From: Mytilinidion resinicola
Taxonomy: Eukaryota > Ascomycota > Dothideomycetes > Mytilinidiales > Mytilinidiaceae
Reading direction: 5' to 3'
NCBI RefSeq assembly: GCF_010093595.1
Contig: NW_022985451.1
Coordinates: 199,710 to 263,709, forward strand
Length of the DNA stretch: 64,000 nucleotides
Shown here: positions 41,377 through 53,259 of the stretch, in pieces
Numbering within the stretch: the first letter of the stretch is position 1
Layout of the letters: each line of letters begins with the position of its first letter
Notes under the pieces: generated by a model
Databases searched by the model: none
What the model was told of the DNA's origin: nothing
What the model saw: only the letters and a program-made list of their open reading frames with translations
Made by a program: the position numbers and the translations under genes

Positions 41377-44007
41377 TTACTTCTGCGCCGCCGCCGGCTT
41401 CCTCGCCCAGCCCGTCAAGCTCCGCCACCCAGCTCCATCCTTCGCGCCCTCCTCGAGCACCTGCACGACGCCCTCGAGCAGCTTCTCCTCCTCCTTGCCC
41501 ATCTCGACCTGCAGCTTCAGCATCCACTTCTCCCACGCCCACGCACCGACCGTGCCGGTCAAGTTGGCCGCATTGGACGTCGAGCCCAGCACCTCCGGCA
41601 CCGCAACGTCGACGTCGCCGTCCGGGCCGATGCTCTTCTCCGGGCTGTTGCGCGCGTCGGCGCCCACGGGCAGCGTGTCGCGCCAGTTGGCGGCGGGCTT
41701 GCCCATGGGCAGGATCATCCACGCGCGCTGGACTTCGTCGAAGCCGGCCTTGCGCAGGCGCGGCAGGAACGTCTTGGTGGGCTGGGGGTCGTAGCCGCGC
41801 GTCTTGAGGTTGAAGCCGAACTCGACGCCCATGGCTTGGGCCTGGCGCCCCGCGCGGATGATGTCCGAGTCGATGAGGGAGAACTCGAGGTAGCCGCCGG
41901 GCTTGAGGCAGCGGAAGCACTCCTTCAGGCAGAGGTCGTACTCGTCGAGCGCGCGGCCGACGGGCTTGTCCGTCTTGAGGAGCGCGTAGAGGCTGCGGGC
42001 GGAGATGACGTCGAAGGCGCCGGACGGGAAGGGGAGGGTCCAGAGGTTGGGCACGGGCATTTGCTTGTGGTTGGTTGGGCCTTGCACCGTGGAGGCGGTG
42101 AGGTTGTGGCCAGGGGGGAAGACGGTGGTGACGGTTGATCGTGGGTGATCAAAGGCGAGTTGCCAAGCCCAGTCACAAGTTGGCTGACCGCCAACGTCGA
42201 GAATGCGAGGTGATCGGATTTGAGAGAGCGATTTCCACGCTGGTGCGCTAAGTAGCTTACCACCGTTGAGTGTTTTTTGTGCTTGTAGGACCCATGTCGA
42301 GGGTGACATTTGGTCAAGCGCTTGTCGTTCCATCTGAGCACGTGCGATGCGCTCTTTCAACACTGTCGGGTCTTCGGTGTAGAACGAAGAGACAGGTCGT
42401 GGCGGAGATGGCCGCACTGGGTTGGTGAGTTCGAACTTTCCGAGGAGTTGGTCGCGGTGGACTTTGGGCATGCATCGTCTTTGAATGTGCATGGCCTCGG
42501 CGCGAGTCTGACGATGGATGAATGCGTCACCCTTTTGTCCTCGGTTTTGAAGGTGCTCAAAACCCTGAACGTAGGTAACGGTCTTCTTTGGCTTATCATC
42601 GTCCTCGTCGATTGACTCCTCTGATTGCTCCTCCTGGAATCTCACTGACTTCTTTGGCGACTTGTCCAATGAGTTTCCGCGGCTGTGAGTGGGAGTGGTG
42701 GTCTTGGCTGGCAAGTTCATGTCCCGCAGCATCGATTGGAGTTCGTCTTGCTCGGCTAGCCAGTCTGATGTGCGGTCCTTGTTGGCACCTGCCATCTTCT
42801 CCAGTTCGTCGTGGTACTTTTCATTGTATTGGAAGACGGTTTTGCTGGGGTCGATTTCCTTAATTTCGACCTCCTCCTCGCCATGCAGGGCTGCAGGCTT
42901 AGCAGTAGGAGGCCCGTCAGTGCCAGCAACAGTAGATCCTACAAGCGTAACTGATTGCTCGATGATACTATCGCGTGCGTCCCATGGAACGTTGTAAAAT
43001 CTTTCCGCAGTGGTGGTTGTTGGCATGAGACTCTCTGGGTTAGGAATGGACCAGGTGTGTCGGGTGGTAGCTTCGAGGGAGGAGAAGAATCCACCGGGTG
43101 AGGGAATTGACAGAGCTGACACGGGCTCGCTTCCCCAATCAGCGAATTGCACTGGTGAGTTGAGGCCATCGACAGAAAGGGACAGCTGTGGACGCATGAC
43201 CTCGGTCATTTCGCCCTCCGGGATCTCAATCAATTGCGTCACCTCGTGGTGCTCTTCATGTTCATCCCGAGTTAGATGGCGTAGATGTTGAAGAGTCTCG
43301 AAAGCTTGGGGATGTAGCTGGACTGGAGGTAACCAGGCATTAACATCTTCGTCCGAGACGTCGTTTCGGCCTGCCATGGCCATATCCGGGGTGGAAGGAC
43401 AACTGAGATGCTCCATCTCTTCTGAGGTCATGCTGCCGTCCAAGGAAGGTGTAGCACTGGATGCCGGGACCTGAAGGCTGCGGGCAGCAAGCATGTTAAG
43501 AATGTTGGCAGAGGGCGACAGGAGTTGAGTAGGTGTCGGTGCAACTGGGGACATGGCATTCTTGAGCTTCTCAATGGTAGGCCAGGCCGACGGCGACGGG
43601 ATGACGAGAGAGGGGTATCGGCTTCGGTTCGTCCGTACCGTTGTCTTCTTCACCGAGTTCGAGCAGATCAAGGGCACCTCGCGTTCAGACTCGTCATCCG
43701 AGATGTCGTATAGGTCGTCGAACTCGGACTCGGCGGGGCTTTGCATGTTGCTGTGGTAGGATTGATTGGCCCTCGGCGTGGGAAAGTCTTCTGAGTAGAC
43801 GGGCGAGAGCATGGCAGCCTGCGGCGAGAGGGTTGAGTCTGCTTGAGAGATGGTGGAATATCTTGGCGCGAAATAGTAACGGGGCACGGCGGAGTCGTCC
43901 TCGACTATGGTATTAAGATCGTGACTCCGAGCCAGCGGAGAACGGGGGAAATCGGAAGCCGTAAGGCCGGGTTGGTATCTTGCAGAAGAGAGCATGTCTA
44001 CATTCAT
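41377..44007 (-). CDS. Large protein with C-terminal SAM-dependent methyltransferase domain
   Basis: Single exon, 876 aa, from ATG 44007 in a strong context (ACAACATGAA). Residues 1-590 are mostly disordered, Ser/Pro-rich with acidic clusters (ESEFDDLYDISDDESE; SEESIDEDDDKPKK), suggesting regulation by phosphorylation. From about 605 comes a class I methyltransferase fold: motif I RILDVGGQPTCDWAWQLA, motif II-like region near TVTTVFPPG, the segment NLWTLPFPSGAFDVISARS, and the post-motif CLKPGGYLEFSLID, typical of the Methyltransf_25/11 group. The SAM-binding glycines are kept (DVGG). The substrate is not visible. The architecture suggests a conserved fungal protein, not a small cluster methyltransferase, though it lies beside the P450/transporter region. 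Confidence 0.85.
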   Translation of the reverse strand: MNVDMLSSARYQPGLTASDFPRSPLARSHDLNTIVEDDSAVPRYYFAPRYSTISQADSTLSPQAAMLSPVYSEDFPTPRANQSYHSNMQSPAESEFDDLYDISDDESEREVPLICSNSVKKTTVRTNRSRYPSLVIPSPSAWPTIEKLKNAMSPVAPTPTQLLSPSANILNMLAARSLQVPASSATPSLDGSMTSEEMEHLSCPSTPDMAMAGRNDVSDEDVNAWLPPVQLHPQAFETLQHLRHLTRDEHEEHHEVTQLIEIPEGEMTEVMRPQLSLSVDGLNSPVQFADWGSEPVSALSIPSPGGFFSSLEATTRHTWSIPNPESLMPTTTTAERFYNVPWDARDSIIEQSVTLVGSTVAGTDGPPTAKPAALHGEEEVEIKEIDPSKTVFQYNEKYHDELEKMAGANKDRTSDWLAEQDELQSMLRDMNLPAKTTTPTHSRGNSLDKSPKKSVRFQEEQSEESIDEDDDKPKKTVTYVQGFEHLQNRGQKGDAFIHRQTRAEAMHIQRRCMPKVHRDQLLGKFELTNPVRPSPPRPVSSFYTEDPTVLKERIARAQMERQALDQMSPSTWVLQAQKTLNGGKLLSAPAWKSLSQIRSPRILDVGGQPTCDWAWQLAFDHPRSTVTTVFPPGHNLTASTVQGPTNHKQMPVPNLWTLPFPSGAFDVISARSLYALLKTDKPVGRALDEYDLCLKECFRCLKPGGYLEFSLIDSDIIRAGRQAQAMGVEFGFNLKTRGYDPQPTKTFLPRLRKAGFDEVQRAWMILPMGKPAANWRDTLPVGADARNSPEKSIGPDGDVDVAVPEVLGSTSNAANLTGTVGAWAWEKWMLKLQVEMGKEEEKLLEGVVQVLEEGAKDGAGWRSLTGWARKPAAAQK

Positions 44008-45274
44008 GTTGTCTGAGGTGAGCTTCGCCTCGTCTATTAAAAGTTCGGATACGTCGAAAACCGGAGTGCTGGGATGGGGCGGTGTTGATGGGTGCTATAA
44101 ACAGGGCTCTAAGAATGCAACAGTTATTAACGGGCAATAACCCTGGTGCCGGTCAACGGTCTTAATGATGAATAAGTCGGGAGAGAGTGCTTCGATCAAC
44201 GAAGGCTTTGAGAAGGCGGAGGGAGGGGGAGAGGGAACGGGACAGCGAAGAGAATAGCTCAGTAAGAATAGCAGGCAACGGGCGCGGCACGGGACAGGCG
44301 GGTTTATATCGCAGCGCGCGACCTGAGAGCCTCCCATTGCCGGTGGCGCATCCATGGCGAGATGCGAGCGGTTCTGCGCAGTGGAAAAGCGGAGGTCGAG
44401 CAGCACAGGCGGCTGGACCGCACGGCGGGCGCTTTGGGATGGGCCACGACATTGTGACCTCCAGTTCAGCAGCGCAATTGGACGGGCTGCCAATGAGGGC
44501 GACGGGCGGGCTCCTCACGGGCGACGCGCTGGCTGCTTTGGACATGGCGCGCATCCATCGAGGCGGTTCGCCCAGCGATTGGGATGGAGAGGCAGGCGAC
44601 GGAGAGTGGAAGCGCTGGCGGGGAGCTTGGCCACAGCTGTTCCCACCTCCCCAGCGGTTAGAAGACGCACGTCGGCCCAATGGCACTGCGCCAACGGCAT
44701 GCTGCAGCTGGCATTCAGTATCGAGCCTCCAGCAGGAAACGAGGGCGCGCGTGCCCGTTTCGACCTCTTCACAGCCTCCGCCGAAGTTTCGCATTCAATA
44801 TATGGACTGCCCATCGCCCGCTGCCGACTGTTTCGACTCGCCTCGCTGCTGCGCATTCTGAGACGAGCCGACGAAACGAAGCCGGCAGTGCCAGCGAGTG
44901 GCCAGCGGGTGCCAAACGTGCAACGGGAGTGCCGGCAGGCTGAACATGCCGAATCGAGGGCGCTGCAGACGGAGCTTCCTGCAGTGGTGATGGGTGCGAG
45001 TTGGATGAGGTGTCGGCTCCTGGGCTTCTTCAGCCTTGCCAAGTCGAGTCGGGATGCCGCCCTGCGATAGCTTTCGGGAGTTTCGGGAGCGAGCGTGACA
45101 GCCCGCAGAGAGGGCTGAGGGTGAGGTCATTCTGAAAACACCAAGCCTGCATCGTGAACTCGCCCATCCCAATTTCCTCACGCACGCCCAGCCGCCGTCT
45201 TGCGACCCCTTTTGTGGCCCGCCCTGCACCAATTGCACCCCGTGTCACCCGCCCATCACAGCCTCACCCCCGCC
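44008..45274. other. Divergent GC-rich promoter region
   Basis: 1.27 kb between the methyltransferase gene (leftward) and the epimerase gene (rightward), likely a bidirectional promoter region. It is GC-rich, so long open frames appear on both strands (for example 44354-45070), but their translations look random. Confidence 0.5.
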
Positions 45275-46586
45275 ATGACTCCCCCCGCCATCATCGCGCC
45301 CTCCATCCTCTCCGCCGACTTTGGAGCCCTGGGCAAGGCATGCTCCGACACCATCGCCCAAGGCGCCGATTGGCTTCATGTGCGCGTTCCTGCGTGTCCT
45401 GCACGCCATTGCCCGCTAACAGCCCCAGGTGGATATCATGGACGGCCACTTCGTGCCGAACATGACCTTTGGCGCCCCCGTTGTAACCAAGATCCGCTCG
45501 CACGTTGCCCGCCCTATCAGCGCTTACGGAAAGGGGACCTTCGACTGCCACATGATGATAACTGAGGTAAGCCCAGGCCGTGGCAATCCCCTTCTGCACT
45601 GCCGTTATATTGAAGCTTGTCGGGTCACCTGCATTACCGCCTCAACGCAGTGTCGTGAGCGCCTGGGACCCGCCCTAGCTTCTCTCTCGATACACTCTCG
45701 CTACTCTCACCGCCTCAATATACATGGCCCGCCTGCTGACCTGCGCTAGCCGAAGAGATGGGTTCGAGACTTCCAGAACGCCGGCTGCGACCTCTACTGC
45801 TTCCACTACGAGGCCGCCTTCTCTACCGCCGCCGACTCGCCCTCGGGAAAATCCGACTCGAAAACCTCCCCCAAAGAACTGATCAAGTACATTCACGGCC
45901 TCGGCATACAAGCCGGCATCGCGATAAAACCCAGCACCCCCGTCGACGTGCTGTGGGACATAATAGAGAATCCAGTGGAAGATGAACGACCCGATGTGAG
46001 TGTTACAGATTGAGCATTTTTCGTGACTCACGCGCAGTGGCGAGATGAATGGAGCTCGGCGTCAATGCTGAGTTTAAAGGTTTCGTCAAATATGAGGCTC
46101 CAGTGGGGCACGCGTGACAGCGTGGGCGCGTCGACGAGGCGGCGCTTAAGATTAGGGGTGTTCGAGACCTACCCTACTCGTTAGCGGAGAAGGCTCCCGA
46201 AGTCTCCTCACTGTCGCGTGTCCATTCTCTTGCCACTGACTCTATTTCGCGAGGCCACTGTCTCTCAGTCCACTTTCACGCTACTTGGCAATATCTCTTC
46301 CAATACACCCACTAACATCACTCAGATGGTTCTCATAATGACAGTTGAGCCTGGATTCGGTGGCCAATCCTTCATGGCCTCGGAGCTCCCCAAAGTGTCC
46401 GCTCTACGCGCCAAGTACCCAGAACTGCACATCGAAGTCGACGGGGGGCTATCGGAGAAGACCATCCCTCAAGCCGCCGACGCAGGTGCTAATGTAATCG
46501 TAGCTGGTAGTGCTGTCTTTGGCGCCAGCGATCCGAGTCAGGTCATTGCAGTGCTGAGGGAAGCAGTCGAGAGCAGGCGGAAGTAG
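45275..46586 (+). CDS. rpe1: Ribulose-phosphate 3-epimerase
   Basis: Four exons (45275-45379, 45429-45566, 45750-45995, 46326-46586) with introns of 49, 183 and 330 nt give 249 aa. The enzyme interconverts ribulose 5-phosphate and xylulose 5-phosphate in the non-oxidative pentose phosphate pathway in the cytosol. The TIM-barrel motifs are complete: APSILSADF at the N-terminus, [11 protein letters not shown] with the metal-binding and catalytic Asp, [35 protein letters not shown], then [10 protein letters not shown] with the second catalytic Asp, and [12 protein letters not shown] for phosphate binding. The start context CGCCATGACT is good. The fungal-type insertion ([17 protein letters not shown]) is present. 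Intron 3 is unusually long for this window. Confidence 0.95.
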
Positions 46587-49500
46587 GTAGAGAAGGCGCC
46601 TGTGGGATGGATGTAATTATGACTTTGACGTCTGATGGTAAGCACAAAAGGGGGTAGATGACTTGCATATAGCGTCGCTGGCATTAGATCGAGCTTGTGG
46701 TCCAAATAAGAACCGATGACATTCGTCTTATCCCCCTGCTAGGTACTGTAATCGTCATCTAAGACGTGCATTTTCCAACCTCGAGGGTTCTGAGTCACAC
46801 TCGGAAAGAAAGGTTTGACAGCAGAACCTCTAACGGTATGACACGAAGTATGAGCATCCGATCTTATCTATTTCATCAATCTAAACTCTACTTATCGGTA
46901 ACTTTTGGGGAGGGTTCACAGTCTTGAGCACGTGTAGCAACGGGTGACCTCTCACATGGCCATCACGTTGCCCCAACTCAACTCTCCGCCTCGTACGTAT
47001 AAAACTCGCTTTACTCTTTGATCTTCTCCATTCTCCTGAGGATCGGAGGCGTGGTTTAAAATACTATGAGCAGCTATTTTATGGCGTTCTGGGAGCTTGA
47101 AAAGCCGGTTTCACGGCGATCCATGGATCTGTTGGTAGGATCAACCCACGACGACTAATCGGATCATGAGGTTGAGTCTTCGGTTGCCTCGAGGTTAAAA
47201 CATGGGCTCGGCTTCTCATGGGTGGAGGCTTCGGGTTCCAGGAGGTGGAGGACATGGTATCTAAAATTCTGAATGGTGATGCTCTGTAGCCGTCTTTGAC
47301 GAGCTCGACCTTTACTGTAGGGCCACTTTCTTCATCATCATAGCTAGTTGCTTCTGTGTTGAATTAGCACTTAGGCGTACTATTTGTCGTCGTCTTTCAT
47401 CGAATCTAAGCATCTTCATCACGTCGAGATTTCGCCCGCGTTTCTTCCACTGCCCCAGATAGTCCAGTCATCGGCGCGGCATGGTGGCCTTGTTGATTGT
47501 AACGTCCTCTCCGCTCAATCTCTTCTCCAGATGCCATTGGACGATTTTGAAGTTGCTTTTCAACCTCTGCCACTCCACCCGCCCATGGAGACATACTGTA
47601 GCTGATCTAACACTCCCACAACTCCATCGTTGAGCGAGTATGGACGATATTGCAACCCCAACATCATTCGTTCCGACCTTCTATTTTGAAGAGAGGACCA
47701 CGAACCCTTGACTCCATGAGATTCAGCCCCGACGAAAGGTTTTTATACCCCTGACACACCTCACGAAGACCTTGCTCACATGACTTCGACGGGGACCATA
47801 TGGTTTTGACGGCTAGCACATGACCGCTGAATCAGCGCCCGCGGTGCGGTCTCGCTTGGGGAATATAAGGTGGACTTCTGACCAGGGAGAAAAGCTGGCA
47901 AGGAGGTTTCTCTGGGGATGTCAAACCAGCTAGATACCGACTGCATGAGCAAAAGACGATGAGATTCATGTCAGTGGCTCGTGGGTCTGGAGGTCGGCGG
48001 AGGAGGTTCAAAATGTGCATATATTCGACCTGTGGGTGGAGCAAACCAGAGGCTGAAGAAGAAGCCCATGGGTGAAGCTGTGGTGGGGATCAAAACCTCA
48101 GCCAATGAACGACCATGGATCTGGTGGACTCCATGCCCTTTGATACAGCGATGCTGACGGCCATTGCGCCTCCAATCCAGCGGTGACCTCCCCACCGAGC
48201 TCTAGGCTTTTAGTACCAGACTAGCATTATCCTCATAGTTGCCGTCGTCTTGGAGTGCTACCGCAAAGCATCATTATCTATTGGCGAACTCGCCCACTCC
48301 ATTCACCTCGCGCATTTCGACTTTTGCACCCCAACAACCAACCCCGCGCCATCATGTTCTTGAGCAACCGGCTTTGCACCCCACATAGCACCTCCGGAGG
48401 AGGTCCCTGCTGCTGGGACGAAGGATGGAAGAGGAGGGAAACATTTGTAGTCGAAGAAGAAAGATCACGGATGGCGCTAGACTTAATATGGAATAACTGG
48501 CACGTGATTTACGAGCTACGCGAGAGGCAGTAGTTAAGATAAAGTCGCTGTGTCGCTTTATCTTTCGTGAATGGGATTTGGGAAGTACGTGACTACGGGC
48601 GACGGACTGCGGCGGAGCGGATAGCGCTCTAGCCGTGCGATGTCACTATAGGCGTAAAAAAGCTCCAGCGCTACCAATCTTGGCGTTTGATGGATGTTGA
48701 CGGAGTACGTATTCCTAGCCAGCTAGCCTACGGAGTGTGGTACGGCTAGCGTCGGCTACCTTAATATAGAACACGGTTCCTATATTTAGCCCTCACAGTT
48801 CTACGGTACGGCTACGTAAGCCTCCACACACAGGAGCATATATACGGCGTACGTAGCCTAGATAGATGCTCATCCAATACATCACTTACCTCGTTCAATG
48901 CATTGTTTCACCTCCATCCTCAGATGTAAATGCCGGGAGTCCTCGTAGCGAGTTCCGCATATACTATACTCGCTAACCTCGTCTCCAACGTCTCCAACTG
49001 AGCACGTTTCCTCCACAGTAGCCAGCAAGAGACCGATTTCGAAGCGACCATGCCGCCCTACAGAGACGAGGCGCTCATTGCCTACCTAGCGAGGCAGGGC
49101 GCCGATTTGGAAAGGAGAAAGGCCGAATGAATCGAATCCAACAAGAGGGGTGTCCGTGCTGGTTGCGCAGAAGTTGGCAGCTCGGCGGCAGGCAAACGCT
49201 GGCTCCTCGAGGAACTAGAGCGGCCCTGCACACGATGCCACCTTACTATCTCGCAGCTCTACTTGGACAACCTTGCCCCGCTCGAAGACCATCACCACGC
49301 TTGAAGCATAGGCGCTCTTGAACCGTGCCGGCGCTCTGGACATGCAAAACATGAGGGTCAAGCTTCCTGTGACCGGGGCTTGGGTGAGTATGTACCTAAG
49401 CCATGCCGCGGTCGGCGGGAAGACCTTCCTGGACGCCTCTGGTCTAGTGGACGGGATGCCCGAGGGAGCTTCGGTGATGGAGACGGTAGACGAGGGCGGG

Positions 49501-50448
49501 AAAGCGACTACGCAAGGTTGGCACGAAGAGGAGAGCGAGAGGCCAGATGGCTCGACGAGCTAATTGAAATTCATTGAGAGAAGGGAGTTTGAAAAAATAC
49601 TGTGGACTCTATCCCGGAGACGGACGTTTACACGGTACCGCAAATATTAACGAGGCCGAGGTGTCGGTGGCGCGGACTAGAGACGCAACAGCTGACTCCC
49701 GAGATGACGTTAGAAACTTGCGAACAAAAGGAGGGCAAGGTACTGCGAAGAAACGTCAAGAGGCGGAGGCGCGCGCAACCCGTGATGGCTGGCGAGCGTT
49801 TGTTACGATCTTACATTTCCAGGGTTCAACCTCAAACAATAACCTCCTATACCTATTATTTCTGAGCGCCATCCATTACTAACCAGCAGTGACAAACGCA
49901 GCCACTCAGCGATCCCGTAAAGAATTGTGACTCTACATGTAATGAAGACAAGAAGCAGCGTTAGCTAATAATAAGTAGGCAGGGGTAGTAAATTGCGAGA
50001 AAAAGGTTTTTCCGGAGGGGTCTTGGTGTTGAAGACCCCTTCGAGTCAGAAAGCGGCATGAAACCTCTCGACCGGCATCTACGAACTTAGGAAGCACAAC
50101 TCTATCCAGCCCTACCTTCTCTCCACGACTATTGAGCTTCGTGTTGTGTAACGAGGAAGACCGAGCAGACGTTGTCAGCAGCAGGGGGTTTACTCACATA
50201 GAATAATCAACCTCAATTCAGATACATAACCAACAAAGCAAAATCTCATCAAATTTTCTCGCTACGCAAAATAAAAGCAGAGCAATGTCTACCTGGTATC
50301 ATATCCAAACACCGCCAATCCAGTGCGTGCCATCCCTTCCCATCCCCAGGGATGTTTTGTCCCCTAAAAGGTCAATATCACATACTTTCTCTCTTCCATC
50401 CACATCCACCCATTACCTCCGCTCACCCTAACCAACGGTTGCAACCGC
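46587..50448. other. Intergenic 3.9 kb, no intact gene seen
   Basis: The longest gene-free stretch of the window apart from the region before the transcription factor. The interval 48640-48880 is rich in GGCTA/TAGCC and CTACG words and looks like degenerate repeat DNA. At 49050-49570 there is a possible decayed coding relic, listed separately. Other frames show no motifs. Confidence 0.45.
49050..49565 (+). pseudogene. Possible decayed coding relic with CxxC motif
   Basis: ATG 49050 opens MPPYRDEALIAYLARQGADL and stops at TGA 49128-49130. Downstream frames carry protein-like pieces separated by stops: KRWLLEELERPCTRCHLTIS with a CxxC pair, then a TGA, then CRRSGHAKHEGQASC, and a charged end (ARRGEREARWLDELIEIH). 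The order resembles a small basic fungal protein with cysteine motifs that has lost its frame. I cannot name a family and chance is possible. Confidence 0.25.
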
Positions 50449-53259
50449 TTAATAAACCGGATGATCAACCCAAATCGGTACATCCCGCACCTTCTCTATA
50501 TCCCACACCACACGATTCTTCTCATCGAACTGCGCCCCCTCGTCCGTGATGGGTAACACCTTGATCGTATCCTTGACCTCACGCGCACTAATTCCCATCT
50601 CGTCCTTCACGATCCACAGAATCGGTGTTTCGCTCGTAACGGCCGGGTTCCAGAACGCCTTCTTCTCGACTTCGGCGGATAGGGGCGGGAGCGGGCGGTT
50701 AAGCTCCTCATGCAACATAGCCCTGCACGCCTCGACGCTCTTCTTCTTGGGCGCAAGCAGGCGGTAGAGAATGCCAGGCTTAGAATAACCGCCAGACGAG
50801 GCTTGCGGCGCCATCTGGACTTCGCTGCCCTTCTCGTTGGGCGACTCGCCTTCGGCGGTAGATTCCTCGGCACGGGCAGGAGTGGCGGTGGGCATGCCGT
50901 CGTCGGTCTCGGCGTAGGAGTTGAGGAAGGGGCGGAGGGACATCTTAAGGAAGACGTGGAAGGCGATACAGACGATGAGGAAGACGAGCATGATGACCAA
51001 GGGGCCGATGGCGGCGCGGTTGGAGGCGATGCTGATGGCGAAGAGGCCGATGAGGCAGATGGCCGACAGATACACGCCGGTGCTGAGCTGGTGTAGGGCC
51101 TTGGCGTAGGTGGCACCCTTGGTGTCGATGTTGGTGGAAAAAACGTAGAGGAAGTTGTAGCGGAAGGCGAGGTAGACGAGGGCGAGACCGACGAATGCGA
51201 AGCCCATGACTAGCGGGGCGATGCAGGAATATGTGATGGCGATTACACCGACGTTAGTCCAGACGGGGTAGGTAGAACCTAGAGCCGGGCCAGCTAGAGT
51301 GATGTACTTGGTGTACATCTTGCGAGGGTTCTTCATGAAGAATCGGCCTAGGACGTGGGTCATGACGAAGCCACCTGCGTTGAACAGGGCTTTGGAACTG
51401 AAACTAAGACCAAGCAGAATGAAATAGGAAATGTAGAAGTTGGATGCCAGCGGCAGATTGGTCGCAAGCAGACTGGGGGCTGTCCCTGGGTCTTTTATGA
51501 TCTTGGTAACGACGGATGTAGCCGCGGAGCTGAAAGTAGTGATGAGAAAGACCTGGATGACCTGGAAAGCGAAGTACCAGGACTGGCACTGTAGTTCGAC
51601 TTGGGACAGAGTCATGGCCCCTCCAAGCTTAGCGGCGACTGATAAATATTAGCTCTTGCTAGAGAAAAGGGTTATTGAATACTTACATCGGCAAACGACA
51701 GGCACCAACGACATGAGAACCGCAAGCAGCACGACTGGAAGGAGACCGGTGACAACACCTAGAATCACGCTCGGGATATCGTTGATGAAAGACAGAAAGT
51801 GAACCTTATCAGTGATGTTGTTGATGTTCGAGATGATACCGACGACGGCAACCGGGATAGCCCAGAAAATGATCATAATCACGATGAATGCCGTTGCGAG
51901 TGCGTGTCGGATTGTTACCATTGCGGACTTCATGCCCAAGTTCTTCCAGATGACTTCTCCGGGAAGGACGCCCATCTGGCGACCGATCGGCGAACCTCCC
52001 TTCACCTTGTTGAGTTTGTTCTGCGAAGCGCCCCAGGCGGCTTGAGCGTCGGTGAGCGTGTTAAACTCGACGAAGGCAGCGGTAACATGTTTCTCCTTGC
52101 CATTCCAGTGCGAATCCTGACCTGCTTGGACCTTTGGGATGAGCTCGGTCAGATGAGTCCGTCCATATTCAATGGTGTCGACCTTCTTGCCGATGAGGAA
52201 TTTGAGCTTGTGGGTTGGGCGATCCTTAGGGTTCAAGTACGGGAAACCTCCCTCCTCGTTGCTCTCGTAATGCTTCTTGCCCTTCTCAGCCTTGAGACGG
52301 TTGGCGTTGGCGTCCTTGGACAGTCGGATTTCTCCCCCTTCTAGCTTCATAGCAGTATCGTCGCGCTCTTCGACAAGCTTGGTCAACTCCTTGCAATCGG
52401 TCGGGATCCAGACCTGCCTGGCACCTGGGTACCTGGCCCTGATGGCCTCCTCATTGAGGTCGGCGTTCGGAACGGAAGTAAACAGAATGGTGCGCGAGGA
52501 GATGCGGCTGGCGTTCCAGGCGGACAGGAGGTAGGCTTTGCGCAGGTTGATGAGGTAGAAGCACTCACGTGCAATGACCACCATAATAGCACTCAGGAAC
52601 ACGACGGCGACCAATGCATGGGCGTAATAGCGGGTCGCATGGGTTTTGACGTCAACATTGGAAAAAGAGAGTTTGTCCAACTGCTTCTTTCCACCACCGC
52701 CTGGTTTTGTCAGTATTTGCTTTCAGGGGCGGGGCAGTCGCACGCACCTGTGATGTTGACAGGAAACAGCACCGGCCAGGTGATGCAGCATCCCACGAAG
52801 CAGATGACCACCACGACCTTGGTGAAGCGCAGGAACAGGTATCCATCGAGCGAGTCGGCGTTGAGGACTATCTCATCGGGAGTATTGCGGTAGTCCTTGA
52901 TCCATCCGAACAGCGAGGTCTGGGCCTGGGGGGTTTTCTGGCTGCGGGGACGTTAGCGAAGCGGTAGCTATCTTGTGACGTCGACAACCACGCACCGATC
53001 TTCAAGACTGCCGACGTAGGACCTGGGCGCGTAGAGGCGGTGCAGCTTGCGTCGAAAGATGAGGAACAGCACCACGAAGACGCAGGCGATGAGCAGCGCG
53101 GGGATCAGGGTCGACACGAGCGACGAGGCCGAGTTGGACGGGTTGCGGTTCGAGCCCGAATTGTTAGCGTTTTTGACGCTGTCCTACGCGCGAGTTAGCC
53201 TGGATCCGGGGGCATTGCAGCGGGAGACAGCGTACGCGGACGAAGAGGTTGGACGCCAT
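50449..53259 (-). CDS. CSC1/OSCA-type osmosensitive calcium-permeable channel
   Basis: Five exons (53236-53259, 52996-53183, 52748-52941, 51687-52700, 50449-51638) with introns of 47-54 nt join in frame to 869 aa. The first exon is just MASNLFVR. The order is: a first membrane helix (LIPALLIACVFVVLFLIF) and RSYVGSLEDR (RSN1_TM part), two further helices, then a cytosolic domain with LFTSVPNADLNE and HVTAAFVEFNTLTDAQAA (PHM7_cyt), then the channel core of several helices (TFSSAATSVVTKII; YTKYITLAGPALGSTYPVW; GLALVYLAFRYNFLYVF), and a hydrophilic C-tail. This matches fungal Csc1/Phm7 proteins of the OSCA/TMEM63 superfamily, mechanosensitive cation channels of plasma or internal membranes. Length is as usual for the family and no lesion is seen. 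Confidence 0.93.

Noticed and set aside
41836..42138. Plus-strand ORFs opposite the methyltransferase gene
   Set aside because: Antisense shadows of a GC-rich coding exon; the sense frame carries the methyltransferase motifs.
26568..44007. Complete secondary-metabolite cluster including the methyltransferase
   Set aside because: No backbone enzyme or pathway regulator is present, and the methyltransferase protein has the large disordered design of a conserved cellular protein.
44354..45070. 238-codon plus-strand ORF in the divergent promoter region
   Set aside because: Overlaps other open frames on both strands in GC-rich DNA; composition looks random and there is no recognisable domain.
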